A stretch of 64,000 nt of DNA from Dipteris shenzhenensis (lineage: Eukaryota; Polypodiophyta; Polypodiopsida; Gleicheniales), in the NCBI GenBank assembly GCA_047967505.1, contig CM106538.1, one strand, 5' to 3'. Positions 37,570-49,770 of this stretch are shown here, in pieces. Position numbers and translations under genes: made by a program. Every line of letters begins with the position of its first letter. Position 1 is the first letter of the stretch. The notes below the pieces were generated by a model that was given only the letters and a program-made list of their open reading frames with translations, was not told the DNA's origin and did no database searches.

Positions 37570-38820
37570 TATTAAAAGTCTTCAAAATAGAGAGGATGTA
37601 TTAAAGTCCTTGAGAACCTTCAAGATCTATGGGACTACTACATTCAAAAATTGAAGAAGGCCTTGCTATGTTGTGAGTATTTGCCTAGCTAATTGGCGTG
37701 CCATGTCAAGGACTTTGTTATAGTGTCCGAAAACTTCCTTTAGGTTGGCCCTCAGCTGTTTGGTTGGTTGTTTCAAACAGTCTTTTCAAGTTGTTAGTGT
37801 TGGTGTAATTTTTCCCCCTGATATGAGGCTCAACACTGTAAGAGCTTGTGCTGCTAATTTTCTCTCTCCCCTTGGCGGCATATTTTTTAGATTCTTGCAT
37901 CCCTTGGTTGGTGTTGCCCATCTAACCCTTTCCACCTACCTCTAGGTCTTGGGAGATGCTCCGTATTTTATAGATTAAACGCCTTTTGAACAGTGACATA
38001 TCCTCCCCGATATATTTTTTCATTTCATATCTGCCATTGGGTTAAAAATCTTGTTTATAGAACTGTGTTTTTTGCCCCCAGATCTTGCCATAGCTTCTCT
38101 AGCATTTTTTGCACGAACAAATTACCGTATCTTCTTGGATATCAGCAGCGTGTATGCCCCATATATCCATTCATCCCCGAGCCTCCATTGCTTTGCGTGG
38201 GGTCTTGCTCGCAACCAGCTTCTCAAGCTCAGTCTTGCATCTAAAAGCTCCTCCTTGAATGTGAGGGTAATTTGTTTATTTCAACTTCCAATAACTGCTA
38301 CTTTTGTCTTTGCAAGGTTGACATACCTCGTGACCCGAACTCCCCCTCTCCTATGTGATCTCATCCGATCTTCTAGTTCATTGATAAAGAGACCAAAGAG
38401 AGTTAGTGAGAGGGAGCAGCCTGGCCTGATCCTTGTGTTGGTGAGAGGGAGCAGCCTTGCTTGGCCCCTATGTTGGTGCTTTTTCTGGAGCATGACCCAA
38501 TCTACTAAATGTTACGCTAGCTTAACTAGCACCCTTTTGTATATTCAGACTAGGACTTCTTTGAGTACTAGGGGGACTTGGAGCTATTCTAGTCTCTCCC
38601 ATAGCTTTTTATGGGGAACTATGTCAAAAGCTTTCTTGAAGTGTACAAAGCAGCAATAGACAACCTTTTCTTATTCTTAGCTCGGCTCTTACTGTGGGAA
38701 CCTTGTCTCGAATGGTGCCCTAGTCCCTTGTATTTCCGCCCATTTGCTGATTTTTGCTCAATGATGGTGCCATGCAGTCATTATGGCCATTAGGCTACGT
38801 CCATGATTGTTTTGAAGTTT
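37565..38820 (-). pseudogene. decayed lineage-B LINE
   Basis: The minus strand at 38281-38660 encodes RT pieces FKKAFDIVPHKKLWERLE, VYIYKRVLV-like sequence and CSLSLTLFGLFINELEDR, then RYVNLAKTKVAV with the YADD block deleted. 37565-38280 is the post-RT part and 3' end with many stops. Its 3' terminus is the AG microsatellite. Confidence 0.7.
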
Positions 38821-40130
38821 TTTGCCACCTTGCTACCAAAAACCTGTCATCCGAAACCAAGAACACGGGAACCGCAATCAGCATCCAGAATACAGATCGA
38901 GGAAACTGAGACCTTGTCATCACCAACAAATTCTAAATCCTCTAAACTCGGAACGAAGATCATTAGGATTCAGTTTTAACTCCCAAACTCTTTCATCGAA
39001 CACAATGCGGGCTGGAATTCAGGAGCCGAAACCCATAACTTTCATATCAAAACAGCCCTCCAGTAAATATGGACCTGGAAACCCGAGTCAAGATCCTTGG
39101 AGTACACGAACCGAAACATTAGATCCATAACATGAGAACCGAAGCTAATCGTTCTGAATACAGCCCTCTCACAGATTCTAAACCAGAACTCAACATTTGG
39201 CCCTTCTCATACACTAACGCCCAAAATGACAAGGAGGATCCTATCTCCCGAACATGCAAACAAGGGTAAGTTCATCCAAGACCTGATAGAACTAATACCA
39301 AATATGGCATAGGGCAATAATACCAAAATCTAAAGGTTCGCAAGTAACCGAATGTCTAAAAATCTAGAGATCCACAATCCAAAGATCTACTAATCAAGCA
39401 TTCCGTTAGTCCTTGTATGTTTGGGGCCTTCCCCTTTGCTAGCTTCTTCAACATCATCGTCTGTGATGATGTCATCTTTAGCCTTTTATAGAGAATTTAT
39501 TATTGTCCCTCTTGTCCCCATCTCTTTTGGAGAGTTCTTTGAAAAACTCAGGATGCTTTCCTCACCTAATATATTTGCTGCCTTGTAGCTTCTAAAAAAA
39601 CTTTGTAACCTTCTGTATGCTCTAGGTTGGGACTCTTTTTTCGCCGTGTCTACTATTTTCCAAGCATTATTTGTTGTTTTGCATTTATGCTCCTCCCTTT
39701 ACTTTTTATAAAGCATTTATGGCATGCTTCCTATAGTATTACTCCCGTGCATAATTTCCAAGCATTATTTGTTGTTTTGCATTTATGCTCCTCCCTTTAC
39801 TTTTTATAAAGCATTTATGGCATGCTTCCTATAGTATTACTCCCATGCATTTATTCATATGCGTGGTAGGTAGGAGGCATTGGATAATATGATATTTTTG
39901 TTCCCAATTCCCTCTCATAGATGTGAGACTTTTTATAATCCATGCTCACCTTGGGGATGCTATAGCTTTCTATTTTTCTAGAGCAAATTTTGTTCCTTTG
40001 AGCCCTAGCAACATTGCTTTGTGGTTGGATTCCAGGGTCTCTTCATCAATCAGGAGGTATTGCCTCGCAGCCAGGATTATGATCATGTAGTTGATCACCA
40101 TTGACGCTTGGGGTACCCATATCTATAATC
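38821..40130. other. unassigned sequence with a 98-bp tandem duplication
   Basis: No gene recognised. A unit beginning CCAAGCATTATTTGTTG is present twice (39660 and 39758), a 98-bp period with only one or two differences, which indicates a recent duplication. Confidence 0.55.
39656..39852 (+). repeat. 98-bp direct tandem repeat, two copies
   Basis: Copy 1 starts at 39656 and copy 2 at 39754; nearly identical through ATAGTATTACTCCC. Confidence 0.85.
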
Positions 40131-40138
40131 CAAAGCAT

Positions 40139-41570
40139 TCACATAGGGTGAGGAGCTGTCTCCGTGATTCCTGTGTCCTCTAATGCCATTTTCCAACCCC
40201 TTCTTTCCTTATTGTCCTCTTCCATTTCTACCACCCATATGGGGTCTCTCCCCTCCATTGTCATGAAGCCTTGCTTTGATCCTATTACTAAATTGAAATC
40301 TCTTACCAAAATAACTGTGGGGTCTTTAGAGAACCTAGATATGTCCTCTCCCAAACATAAGAGCATCTTCCTTGATATGTGGCTATTAGTTGTAGATGGG
40401 TGATTGAGGAGGTGCAAAATAACATTCTTCTAGATAAGTGCTCCCTTCTTCTACCGTTATCTCTAACCAAATATATTGTTTATGTGGTCTTCCCTTATGA
40501 TCTTAACTACTTTTTCCCATGCTTTACTGATGTAATATGCTATTCCACGAAAGCCTTGCCCTCTAATATTTTTTTTAAAGTTCCATATTAATGTTTTTTA
40601 AAACAAACTTGTATTTCTAGGTCATCATTCCTTTAAATAAATATGCATGTGTTTGATGTTTCCTCTTCTAGTGCGATGACCTTGTCTAAGGACCATGTCC
40701 CCATGTTCTATATTTTGATCTTGAATGTCTCGAAACCTTACATTTTATTGCCTCTTTCTATGATGATAACTTTTCCATTTCTCATGTAGGTGTTCTTTCC
40801 CCTCCTTTTCTTGAGTACCTCAATTTTTGGAAGTATTGACTCCTTGCAAGGCCCTCTTTTACCCATATTGAGTGCCACTTGAGGTGATGCTTATGGTTGA
40901 ACAGTTGGTGTCCTTGAATGTGATAATTGTATTGACTCCTTACAAGGCCCTCTTTTACCCATATTGAGTGCCACTTGAGGTGATGCTTATGGTTGAACAA
41001 TTGGTGTCCTTGAATGTGATAATTGTTGTCTTGACTTCTTCCCCTTCTTCTCCACTCTAACGGCATCCTTCCATTTCCTTGTTGAGATGCTCATTACCTT
41101 TTGGAAGACATGGGTGAGACTTGTTTCATGTCCTTATCCTCACTATCTTCTACCCCCACAATTTGATGGTTAAGGGCTTTGAAAGAGATGGGTGAGGATT
41201 TCTTCTATATCCTCATCTTCACTCCCTTCTACCCCAAAATTCCAAGGTTGTGGGTTTGCATACTCCTTTTGTCCTCTTAATGTAAAGGTTAGCTCATCCA
41301 TTTTGTTGTTGACTAAACCATCAATGGTGGTGATGACATCTTGTGTTTTTGGCACCTGTGAATCTTGCATCTTAGCTGTTCCCCCATGCACCATTTTCTC
41401 AAGCATTTTTTGTTCCAAATTTTTGGTTTCCTTGCTAACCTTTGCTAACCTTGGAATACTCAACATTTTGTTTTCCATTGCCAACATCTTTTGGGATATC
41501 TCTCATGCTCCTTTAACTAATTAACCTCTTTGCTCTGATATTATGTTCGATTACATGGTTGAGAGAAGAA
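40139..41570 (-). pseudogene. LINE remnant: ORF1-like region and endonuclease fragment
   Basis: On the minus strand 41170-41487 encodes a charged, helix-rich segment (LEQKMLEKMVHGG, LVNNKMDELTFTLRG) that could be a LINE ORF1 N-terminus. 40782-41066 contains a duplicated 32-residue segment. 40139-40417 has PTVILVRDFNLVIG, resembling the GGDFN motif of LINE endonucleases. The assignment to one element is tentative. Confidence 0.45.
40835..41026 (+). repeat. 96-bp tandem repeat, two copies
   Basis: ATTGACTCCTTGCAAGG at 40835 and ATTGACTCCTTACAAGG at 40931; the 96-bp unit is 32 codons, so the minus-strand frame stays open through both copies. Confidence 0.85.
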
Positions 41571-42539
41571 GATTATTTTTAAAAAAGTACTTCAATGTAT
41601 TTCATAATCAATCCATACATCATTCCTTTTGAGGACTTGTGGAAATTGGGGTTGGGGTTTGAACTATACTTTGGATTCAAAGAGCTTTCCTATGGGTAAA
41701 GAATTTTGGGCCATTATTTTATCATAAACTAGAACACACACACACACAAATATATATATATATATATATATAAGTGCAAATGAGGATAAAAAGCTTGTAG
41801 CCATCAACCAAGTACATATGAGGGGGAAATGAGAGCATTAATAAAACATAGAACTATTTGGGTTTCTTTTTGAAATGATTTTAGAAGAGGATGAGCCCCT
41901 GTTCCCAAAGCTAGTGTGAATTTTTTGCACTTCCTCTTTGGAGGGTTCCTTCATGTTTTTAACAAAGGCCCTTTCAGACACTTGGGGAACCATTGCAAAA
42001 CACACCAAACTGTAAAGCAAATACAAGCTGCTCCAAAGCTAACTACAAAGGAAAGGAGAGGAAGATCCTTGGTGCAAATATGTGATATATATGTATGTGT
42101 GTGTGCACACACACACGTGTGTGTGTGTGTGTGCGCGCGCGCATGCGCGTGCGCGTGTGTGTGTGTAGTAGACATTTACAACACCCCTTTCCATAGTAAA
42201 GAGTAGACAATTTTGGAGAAGGAAAGAGAAATGTTTAATAGACAAACATTGCAATAGACATTAAAAAAAAGGAGTAGCATCATTAAAGGATGAACAATTT
42301 TCTAAAAAAGAAAATGTGAGCAGTAGAGCTTTGATAAGTTATTGGCAGCATCACTTTTATTGAAGAGGGGAGTTTGCCTACCTGTCACCATTCAACAAGC
42401 AAACATGATAAGAACCAGCTTAACTTGGGAAGACATTTGTCATAGACACCCCTTCCTTGTTATCGGGGTCACAAAATAATATAGAAGCTTTGCCATATAC
42501 TTAACATGCTCAAAGTTAAAAAATTGTGGTGTGAAAAAG
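41571..42539. other. intergenic sequence with CA, TA and TG/CG repeats
   Basis: No gene. 41733-41773 is (CA)n followed by (TA)n; 42085-42167 is an alternating purine-pyrimidine tract. Confidence 0.6.
42085..42167 (+). repeat. 83-bp perfectly alternating purine-pyrimidine tract
   Basis: Successive AT, GT, CA, GT, CG, CATG, CGTG and GT blocks keep strict purine-pyrimidine alternation over 83 bases. Such tracts, particularly with CG and TG steps, favour left-handed Z-DNA under negative supercoiling. Confidence 0.9.
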
Positions 42540-44343
42540 GGTTAATTTAGGAGGGTAATTTATTGTAAGGGACTTATAGACAAGTGGCAGAAGGAAGGGG
42601 GAGAAACAAGGGGGGGAAATTTTTTTAAGGAAGAAAGAAAAAGGGTCTTGGGTATAGAAAAAACCAGAAAGAAAATAAGGTAACAAATAGAAGGGGTAGA
42701 TGGGAGAAATATATAGGAGAGGTTTTAAACAAAATCTTGGGAACTAACAACAAAGAACCAAATGGGGGGGGGGGGGGGGGTGAAACATTCTAATAGGGGA
42801 GGGAAAGGTAAAAAGACAAACTAAGCAAGGGGGATTTTGCTTGTGTGAGATGATGAAAAGAGGGAGAAGTGAAGGGGTGTGGGAGGAGTGAGGAATTGGG
42901 TCTTTATTGATGCAAATAATCTGAAAAAAATTGGCCAACTGAAAGAATGATAGAATAGAGGGAAAAGGGACATGACTGAGAGGGAGAGGGAGAAAGAGTC
43001 TTCAAATGAAAAGAGATGGGAAAAATGAAAGAGGGGGAGAGAGGATGAAAAAGATTGGTGAAGTGAGGGGGTGTTTTTTTTTTAAATTTAAGGAGAAGGG
43101 GAAAGAGGTGAAGTGAGGGGGGGTTTAAAGTTAAAAAGAGAAGGGGGGATTAAAAGAGAAAACATAAGGGGGGAAGACTTTAATGAAGGAAGAGAACAAA
43201 AGGGGGTTGTAAATAAAACATTGAAAGAAAGAACCTAAGAGAGTCGAGGAGCAAGGCAATTGACAGGTATGCCAAGGAGGAGAGCTAAGTGAAGAGCCGG
43301 GCATGTAAGATGACAACAATGCAGCGCTTAACATGGACAGTCCATGAATTCCACATCCGTGAAGAGAAGGCCGTGCACAGTAGCCGAGGGGGTAGAGAAA
43401 TAGCAGCAGACTCAGCAGAGTATGTTTGACATGCAAATTGGAATTGTGGAGAGGCGGGTTTGCGTCAGTAAGTACGCCAATGTCAGTAAGGTAGGTGCTG
43501 GTACAGGGGTAGAGTTATAGAGGGGAGTGGCAGCCCAATTGAGAGATTGGAAAGGTCACCAAAAGTAGTGGCGAGGCGGGTAGGATAGAAGGAGAGTTGC
43601 TTTTAAATATGTAGTAGGGTGGGCAGTCGGGGAGTCGAGAAGATAGAGAGAAAGCTAAAAAAGGCTAAGAACATAGAATGGCGGGTAAGCACGAGGAAGG
43701 GGTTTAAAGGTTGGTAAAAAAATTAAAAGAATAGCTCAATTGGCTAACAAGGGGTTTATTAAGAGTAGGAAATTTTATTAAATAGAGGGATAAAATTTTA
43801 AGGATAAATTTAGGAAAAAATTAGGTGTAGTTGAGGAAAAGAAAGTGGGAGAAATGAGATAATTAGAAAATAGGAAAAATTTAAGGAGATAGGGTCAGGA
43901 ATCCAAACATGGAGCGAGGGTGAGTCAAGGTTTGAGTAGGTAAGGTTTTGAGAGGGAGTCGGGTCTTGTTAAGGGGTAGTTAGGGTTAGATAAAGGAGTA
44001 AATTAAAGAAAAAATGTGGAAAAAACCTTTGAATAGCTCGAAAATAATTTTGGGAAAAAAGGAGGAACTTAGGGGGCGGGGGGGGGGATTAAGGGAGATT
44101 GAGGAAAACTGGGTGTAGTAAGGGAAATTAGGTGTGGTAGGGATAAATTAAAAATGTAAAAAAATGGCAAATAAAGAAACAATAAGAGAAAACATAATAA
44201 ACAAATTTTTTTAAGAAATAAGGTAAACTAGGTACAAGAATGGGGCAAATAAATATATAGGGAGAGAGAGAGAGAGAGAGAGAGTAGTGCTTAAATAGGT
44301 GAGGGAGTTACGTCAAGGAAGGGGGATTGGGAAAGAGAATCGG

Positions 44344-44383
<40 letters not shown>

Positions 44384-44410
44384 GGGGGAGGGAGATAGAT
44401 AGATACATAG

Positions 44411-44457
<47 letters not shown>

Positions 44458-44460
44458 TTC
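42540..44460 (+). other. purine-rich tract of about 1.9 kb with G runs and AG repeats
   Basis: The plus strand is strongly biased to G and A throughout, for example 42965-43150 and 43680-44250. It includes a 17-G run (42764-42780) and AG microsatellites at about 44260-44283, 44346-44379 and 44413-44449. Reading frames here are Pro/Ser/Leu low-complexity on the minus strand and not credible genes. Confidence 0.75.
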
Positions 44461-44701
44461 TTGAATGGTCAAGTATCATGTGAGCCTATGTAGATCTTAT
44501 TCCCTTAGCCTTCTTGGGAAGATGATTTTGATAATCTTTAAAGGGCCATATATTAGATGCGAACTTGGAGTTGGTATTATCATTTAAACCAAGTAGAGTC
44601 TGGAATCAAAAGTGGATCTTATTGATGGATTTTAACTTGAATTTTTTTCTTTTTAGCAATCCAAAGGATTCTCACTTATTGTCATTTAAACCAAGTGGAC
44701 T

Positions 44702-46001
44702 CTATATGTTTTTCCCCCCCATTAAAAAGACTTCTACTAAGTATGAAAAATGCCCATGTGAGCAAGCTCAAAGTGGAAATAATCATGCTCTACATGAGGA
44801 GACCCCCCTAAAATAGGGAACAAAAAACTCAAAATGAGCTAGAAAGAAACGAAGGTTGAGGCTAAAAGTGCCACCTCAACCCTGCTGTAGTCTCTAATAA
44901 AAAGGTGGAACCCCTCCATTCCTTAAGGAATATAACCCTCCTAGCTGAGGCTGCCCAGGAAGAACCCTACATGCTCGCCCAATAGGCCAAGGTGTACGAG
45001 GGATGGACATGAGATCCGTCTAAGGCCTCTGTGCATCTAGACCTCCAAATCTGCCAAGCAGTGATGCTAGCAAGTATCTCCCAAGCAATATCCCCATCAG
45101 TATGTACTGGTCTATAGTGAGAGATAGGCACATCCTACATCCCATGACCATGTCTCAACTAGGTGGCATCGAATCAATATGGCCCAAGAAGCATCCTACC
45201 ACTCATAGAAGATTTGAGGCCCTAATGGGGAGAGCCAAGCCATTGATCCCTACACCATGAAGAAACAAGCAGGAGCAAAAGTACTAAGGGCCTTGGCAAT
45301 TTCCATCCAAATGGATCTCCCATGTCTGCAGTCCCATAGATAATGATGAATTGACTCATCAGTAGATGAGCACCTAGGACAAGTGGGATCTGCCCCAAAT
45401 CTAGACCTCCACCTATTCATTGCAAGCCCTCCATGAATAGAAAGAAAACAAAGTGACCTTTCTATTTCTTCAGGATCTCCAAATCCTTTGCCAGAAGACC
45501 CTTTGCAAATCAGTGGAAACCTGATAACTCTCCCAATGAGGGGCCCTAGAAGGTCTCGAACCTCTATAGCTGCTGATCTAGAACTTCCTCGCATTATTGA
45601 CCATGTAACCAAAAAAAGGAAGGCTCTTCTCTTGGTTCCCTGCAACAATCCATTCCCACTCTCCAGGGTCCCATTGAAGAAATTTTATGGGGACTCCTCC
45701 AAAGAGCCACAACCTCCAAGAACCCAAAAGAGAAAGACAATGGCTCAGATCAATATGGCATGCAGAGTCCTTGCCTTGATCCAAAAAGCCTATGATTCGG
45801 ACAGGCTGAAAAGGCATGCCCAAAAGAATATCGTCTGAAGAAATAACTAGCCTGCCACTTGCATGTATAGAAAAAACAAAGGCATCCTCGTGTGCTCCCA
45901 AAAAAGCTATTACTTGGAGAGGAATGCCTGTCCTCAAGAAATCCTCCATCCATATGGAATAAAAAATGGGCTTGTCATTTGTATCCACCCTATATGCTTT
46001 G
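44702..46001 (-). mobile_element. short 5'-truncated L1 LINE (L1-d)
   Basis: This is about 1.28 kb of L1 ORF2 C-terminus. On the minus strand 45578-45988 has GSWRLWLFGG and LQWDPGEWEW. 45250-45648 has EIERSLCFLSIHGGLAMNR, WRSRFGADPTCPRC and HHYLWDCRHG, an intact-looking zf-RVT finger. The 3' end is CATACTTAGTAGAAGTC and a G run. Candidate target repeats are CTATATGTTTT (44702-44712) and CTATATGCTTT (45990-46000), one mismatch. It is more diverged from L1-a, -b and -c than those are from one another. Confidence 0.78.
45250..45648 (-). pseudogene. L1-d zf-RVT region
   Basis: 132 codons open, containing the zinc-binding CPRC ... HHYLWDC and the preceding WRSRFGADPT block. The best preserved finger of the L1 copies in this window. 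Confidence 0.8.
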
Positions 46002-48154
46002 AATCACATGGTTAGAGGATTTTGGCTTGAATATTTACCTTTTTGGCAATCCAAAGGCCTCTCACTTATTGATTCAAGGTAGATGTAGTGAGTAAATCAA
46101 GGCATCTTGTGCTAAAAATGAAAGTTAATGATCTATCATTCAAGATTGATGCAATGAGGAGCCCAATCTTTTAGAGTAAGTTAACAAACACTAAGGAACC
46201 CAAGATTTCAACGTAAAAGGAAAAATGAAGTTTGTAATATTTTTCTTGTTTTTGCCATGTCCTTGTTACTTTCCTACATACTATTACCCAGAATAAAGTT
46301 CTTGCACTCTTAAGAGTTTTTTCCAAAAAGTGGTGAGTTGAATTGGATTTAGAGGAGGACCAACCCTCATTCTCAACCTATTTAAACATATATTTAGAAA
46401 AGATGAAAATTTCCACATTAGGGGATTTTTGTTTCTCTTCGTGCCTTTGCCTCTTGTTGCATATAATATCTCATAATAAAGCTTCTTTGCATCTCCTATG
46501 CCTTAAAATTGAGCTAAATAATAAAGCTATAATTGTTTAGGGTATAAAATGAAATAAGCCACATGGATTTTGATGCATGTACAATTAATTGGAGTGACCT
46601 TAGTCCCACATAGAAAAGTGTATGCACAATATGAAGGCATATAATGCATAAATTTCATTGGTCATATAATCCCCTTTATCCTTTTTCAATGAGCTAACAA
46701 ATTTTGTTGGTCATATAGCTCTTCCTTCTTCTCTCAGACCCTTCCTCTTATACTTAGCTTGTCTTTCTTCCAATATCTCTCAACATTTTATGCTCATTAT
46801 TTCTTACTCTCTCCCTCGTCCATTATATTATCCTCTTTGCTCATTTGTTTGACTTACCATTTTCTCTCCATCTCACCCTATTTTATTTTTTGGGGGGGGG
46901 AAACTTATAGCTACATACAAAAGTATCAAAATATTTGTGTTTGTGCACTAGACCGAGCATATTGATAGTTTCTACTATTAGAACGTGAACCAAAAGCCAA
47001 AGAAATACAGATTCTAAATGTCAATGAAGGCTCCATGGCAATGGCTTCGGTAGAGGCATCCGCATTAACTCTTTAGGTTCTAGGTTGGCCATGGATTTCG
47101 ACACTTGCCAGTGCCATGATGCATCACTTAAAAAATTTCAAGTCTATTTAAGCACTCCTATGGTTTGATGTAACCTTTAGTCTATCCCCAACAAACCTTA
47201 TCGATCTAGTTTGTAAATGTTAACCCAAGCTTGGGGAGCATCCTTGTCAAATATATTTGACTTAAGTTTGGTTCCATGATAGCCACTTGCTAGTATCTTC
47301 ATCCTAGATGTCATCCCACTCTTTAATGGATTTCTTATTAAAACATGTGTAGTTTTTAGGTCCTCTTTAGAAAGGTTTTCTATTGATCATATAATAAAAA
47401 TTCAAAGAAATCCATTTGCTATAAAGGTATTCGTCTTTCTTGTGAAAATTTTCATTTGAGTCCTTCCACAATTTACTTTCAGGGTATCACTCTTTCTTGT
47501 GAAATATTTCCATTTGATTCCTTCCACAATTGACTCCCAAGCATTCCATCTTGATTTGAACCATGAAAAACATTTAATATTTCACTCCTCAAGGTGTCAT
47601 TCATTTTTAGGGTTTTAGAGAGTGAACCATAAAACCCTATGTATATAATTTAATTAATTAATGAACATCCTAGATTCCTTGATTTTCAATGATCCTATTA
47701 ACTTAATTTCATTTAATTATGTTCATGATATTGATACTATAGCTTCAAGTCTTTTCTCTTGCTCAATGACTATGTTTGAACAAATATTTAGTTGGGATGT
47801 CTTAATGAGTTGTTATCTAATTTGCTATTTAGATCCGATAATATAATGTCATCATGAGATTTTATCATTTTCTTTTAGGTCTTATTGAGCATTATGATTT
47901 TTCTAAAGGTTTTAACCTATATGTCCAATGTTGGGAACCTATCTTCAAAAACAAAATTGAGTTTTGAAAAGAATGATAAAGATATTTTAAAAATAGTGTC
48001 AAAAACTAGTACAAGAGTTATATTTTGCAAAATGTGCCAAATTTCTCACATGTTGAACTTGATGGGAGGAGCATACTCGATCCTAATGTGTTTTGATCAA
48101 GTTACATTTATTTTTCTAAAATATATGGCCTAAAATATCCTAATGTGCCCATTG

Positions 48155-48187
48155 GTAGACCCATTAGTAGTCTACTAATGGGTCTAC
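48155..48187. repeat. perfect palindrome, 16-bp arms, 1-base centre
   Basis: The arm is GTAGACCCATTAGTAG, then a single T, then its exact complement in reverse. Could fold into a hairpin or cruciform; no terminator function is implied in a eukaryote. Confidence 0.9.
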
Positions 48188-49670
48188 TATTTCTAAAAAT
48201 TCTATAACTTTGTGCTTGAGCATCGGATTTGCATCAAACTTTTTGCATTGGGTTTGTAAATTTTTTTTTCAATTGTCTTGGCATTCATAATTTGGATAAG
48301 ACTGACAAAAGTTAGAAAATTTGCATGGTTCATTGAACAAATTCATTGGTGATTTAATTTAAACATTAACCTAAGCTAAACCCCTAATGTAAATTAATTT
48401 AAATTTATCTAATCCAATCAACTTCCAACCTGCCCCTCCCTTGCCCCTTCCCCTCTGGCTCGTGGCTTGCAACCTCTCCCCTCTGATTCACTAGAGCTAC
48501 AATGGCTACTTCCTTGCCCTGCTGCTCCTCATCGCAATCTCTTCGAGCTAGCTCAAGCCCTATAGTTGGTAGCTCTACTCCTTCGCGCCCTCCCGTCCCT
48601 CATCCCTGGATGCGTGTCCTTCCACCCTAAATCCTAGAAATGGATTGAGACCTAAGCTATGACATGCTCCTCCTTGACTGCTCGGTTGCCTCCATCGTCA
48701 TGGGCCTTATCCCTTTGCTCCTCCACTATCTACGAATAGAAGCCCAACTGTAGCAACAGACTTTAGTGTATCAGAGTTTGTTGCTTGATTGCAGGATACC
48801 GATGGTGATCTGGAAGATTTGGATGCAAAGTCCATCGAAGGTAGTGTTGCATGGAGATTCAGACCATGACACAAATTTAGGGAAGAGCGAGGGTACTTTA
48901 GGGACACCATGATCGTCACCTGTGCCAGTTGATTGCCACCAGCATACGATGCAGAGAAGCCATAGGAAGCATGGAGGCTTGTGCAGGGGAGGTGGATCAT
49001 GGAGGCTGGTGCAGGGAGCTGGGCACATGCTCTCTTTATACTGCTTCAATGGCAGTTCAAAGAGTTTTAGAAGGTCATCTCTAGGGACATGTGGCATTTT
49101 TCTCTCCCCCCATTCATCCCTCTCCCTAACCCCCCTCCCCCAATGGCTAATTTAATTTTTTCTCTCATAGCCCCCCTATTGTGCCCAAAAATGATATTTT
49201 TGCCTTAAAAAATGTGCCAAATCATTGGACTTTTGATGCTTGAAATGTGGGACCAGATGGGTTCAATTTAGGACCTAAAATGGATAAGATATCGGCCCTT
49301 TAACTTGTGGTGAAAACTAAGGTCTTCTGGGGCTTTAAGGACAATCCCTTGAGTGTGAATAAACTTAAACCTTGAGAACTGACCAAATGATATTACTAGA
49401 TAAAAATCACTTGGTTATACTATTTTAGGAAATTTGGGATTTAACGATTGAGATTACAAAATGTACACATCGAAGCTGAGAATTACATAGGATATATTCT
49501 ACCCAGCATATGCACGCATTAGGTAGATGTTTCCTCGATTTGTGGAGGGTTCCATCGGCCTTATAGAAACACGCTAGAATGCATTACATTCAATAGCCAT
49601 GGGCTCCTTTTTTCGCATAGATACTCCCACACTAAGACCACCTACTCAATCTAAATATGAAGGAGTGAGT

Positions 49671-49770
49671 AGCACAACAAGCAATGATCTCCTAAGTTTT
49701 GGGTAGATAGAATTAGAGCTAGCACAATAAGTAGTGAGCTCCTAAGTTTTGGGAAGATAGAACTAGAGCT
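49671..49770 (+). repeat. 50-bp tandem repeat, two copies
   Basis: AGCACAACAAGCAATGA at 49671 and AGCACAATAAGTAGTGA at 49721, with about five differences. Confidence 0.8.

Noticed and set aside
41528-41540. GCTCTGATATTA resembling a tRNA-iMet primer binding site on the minus strand
   Set aside because: Two mismatches at the 3' end and no LTR pair on either side.
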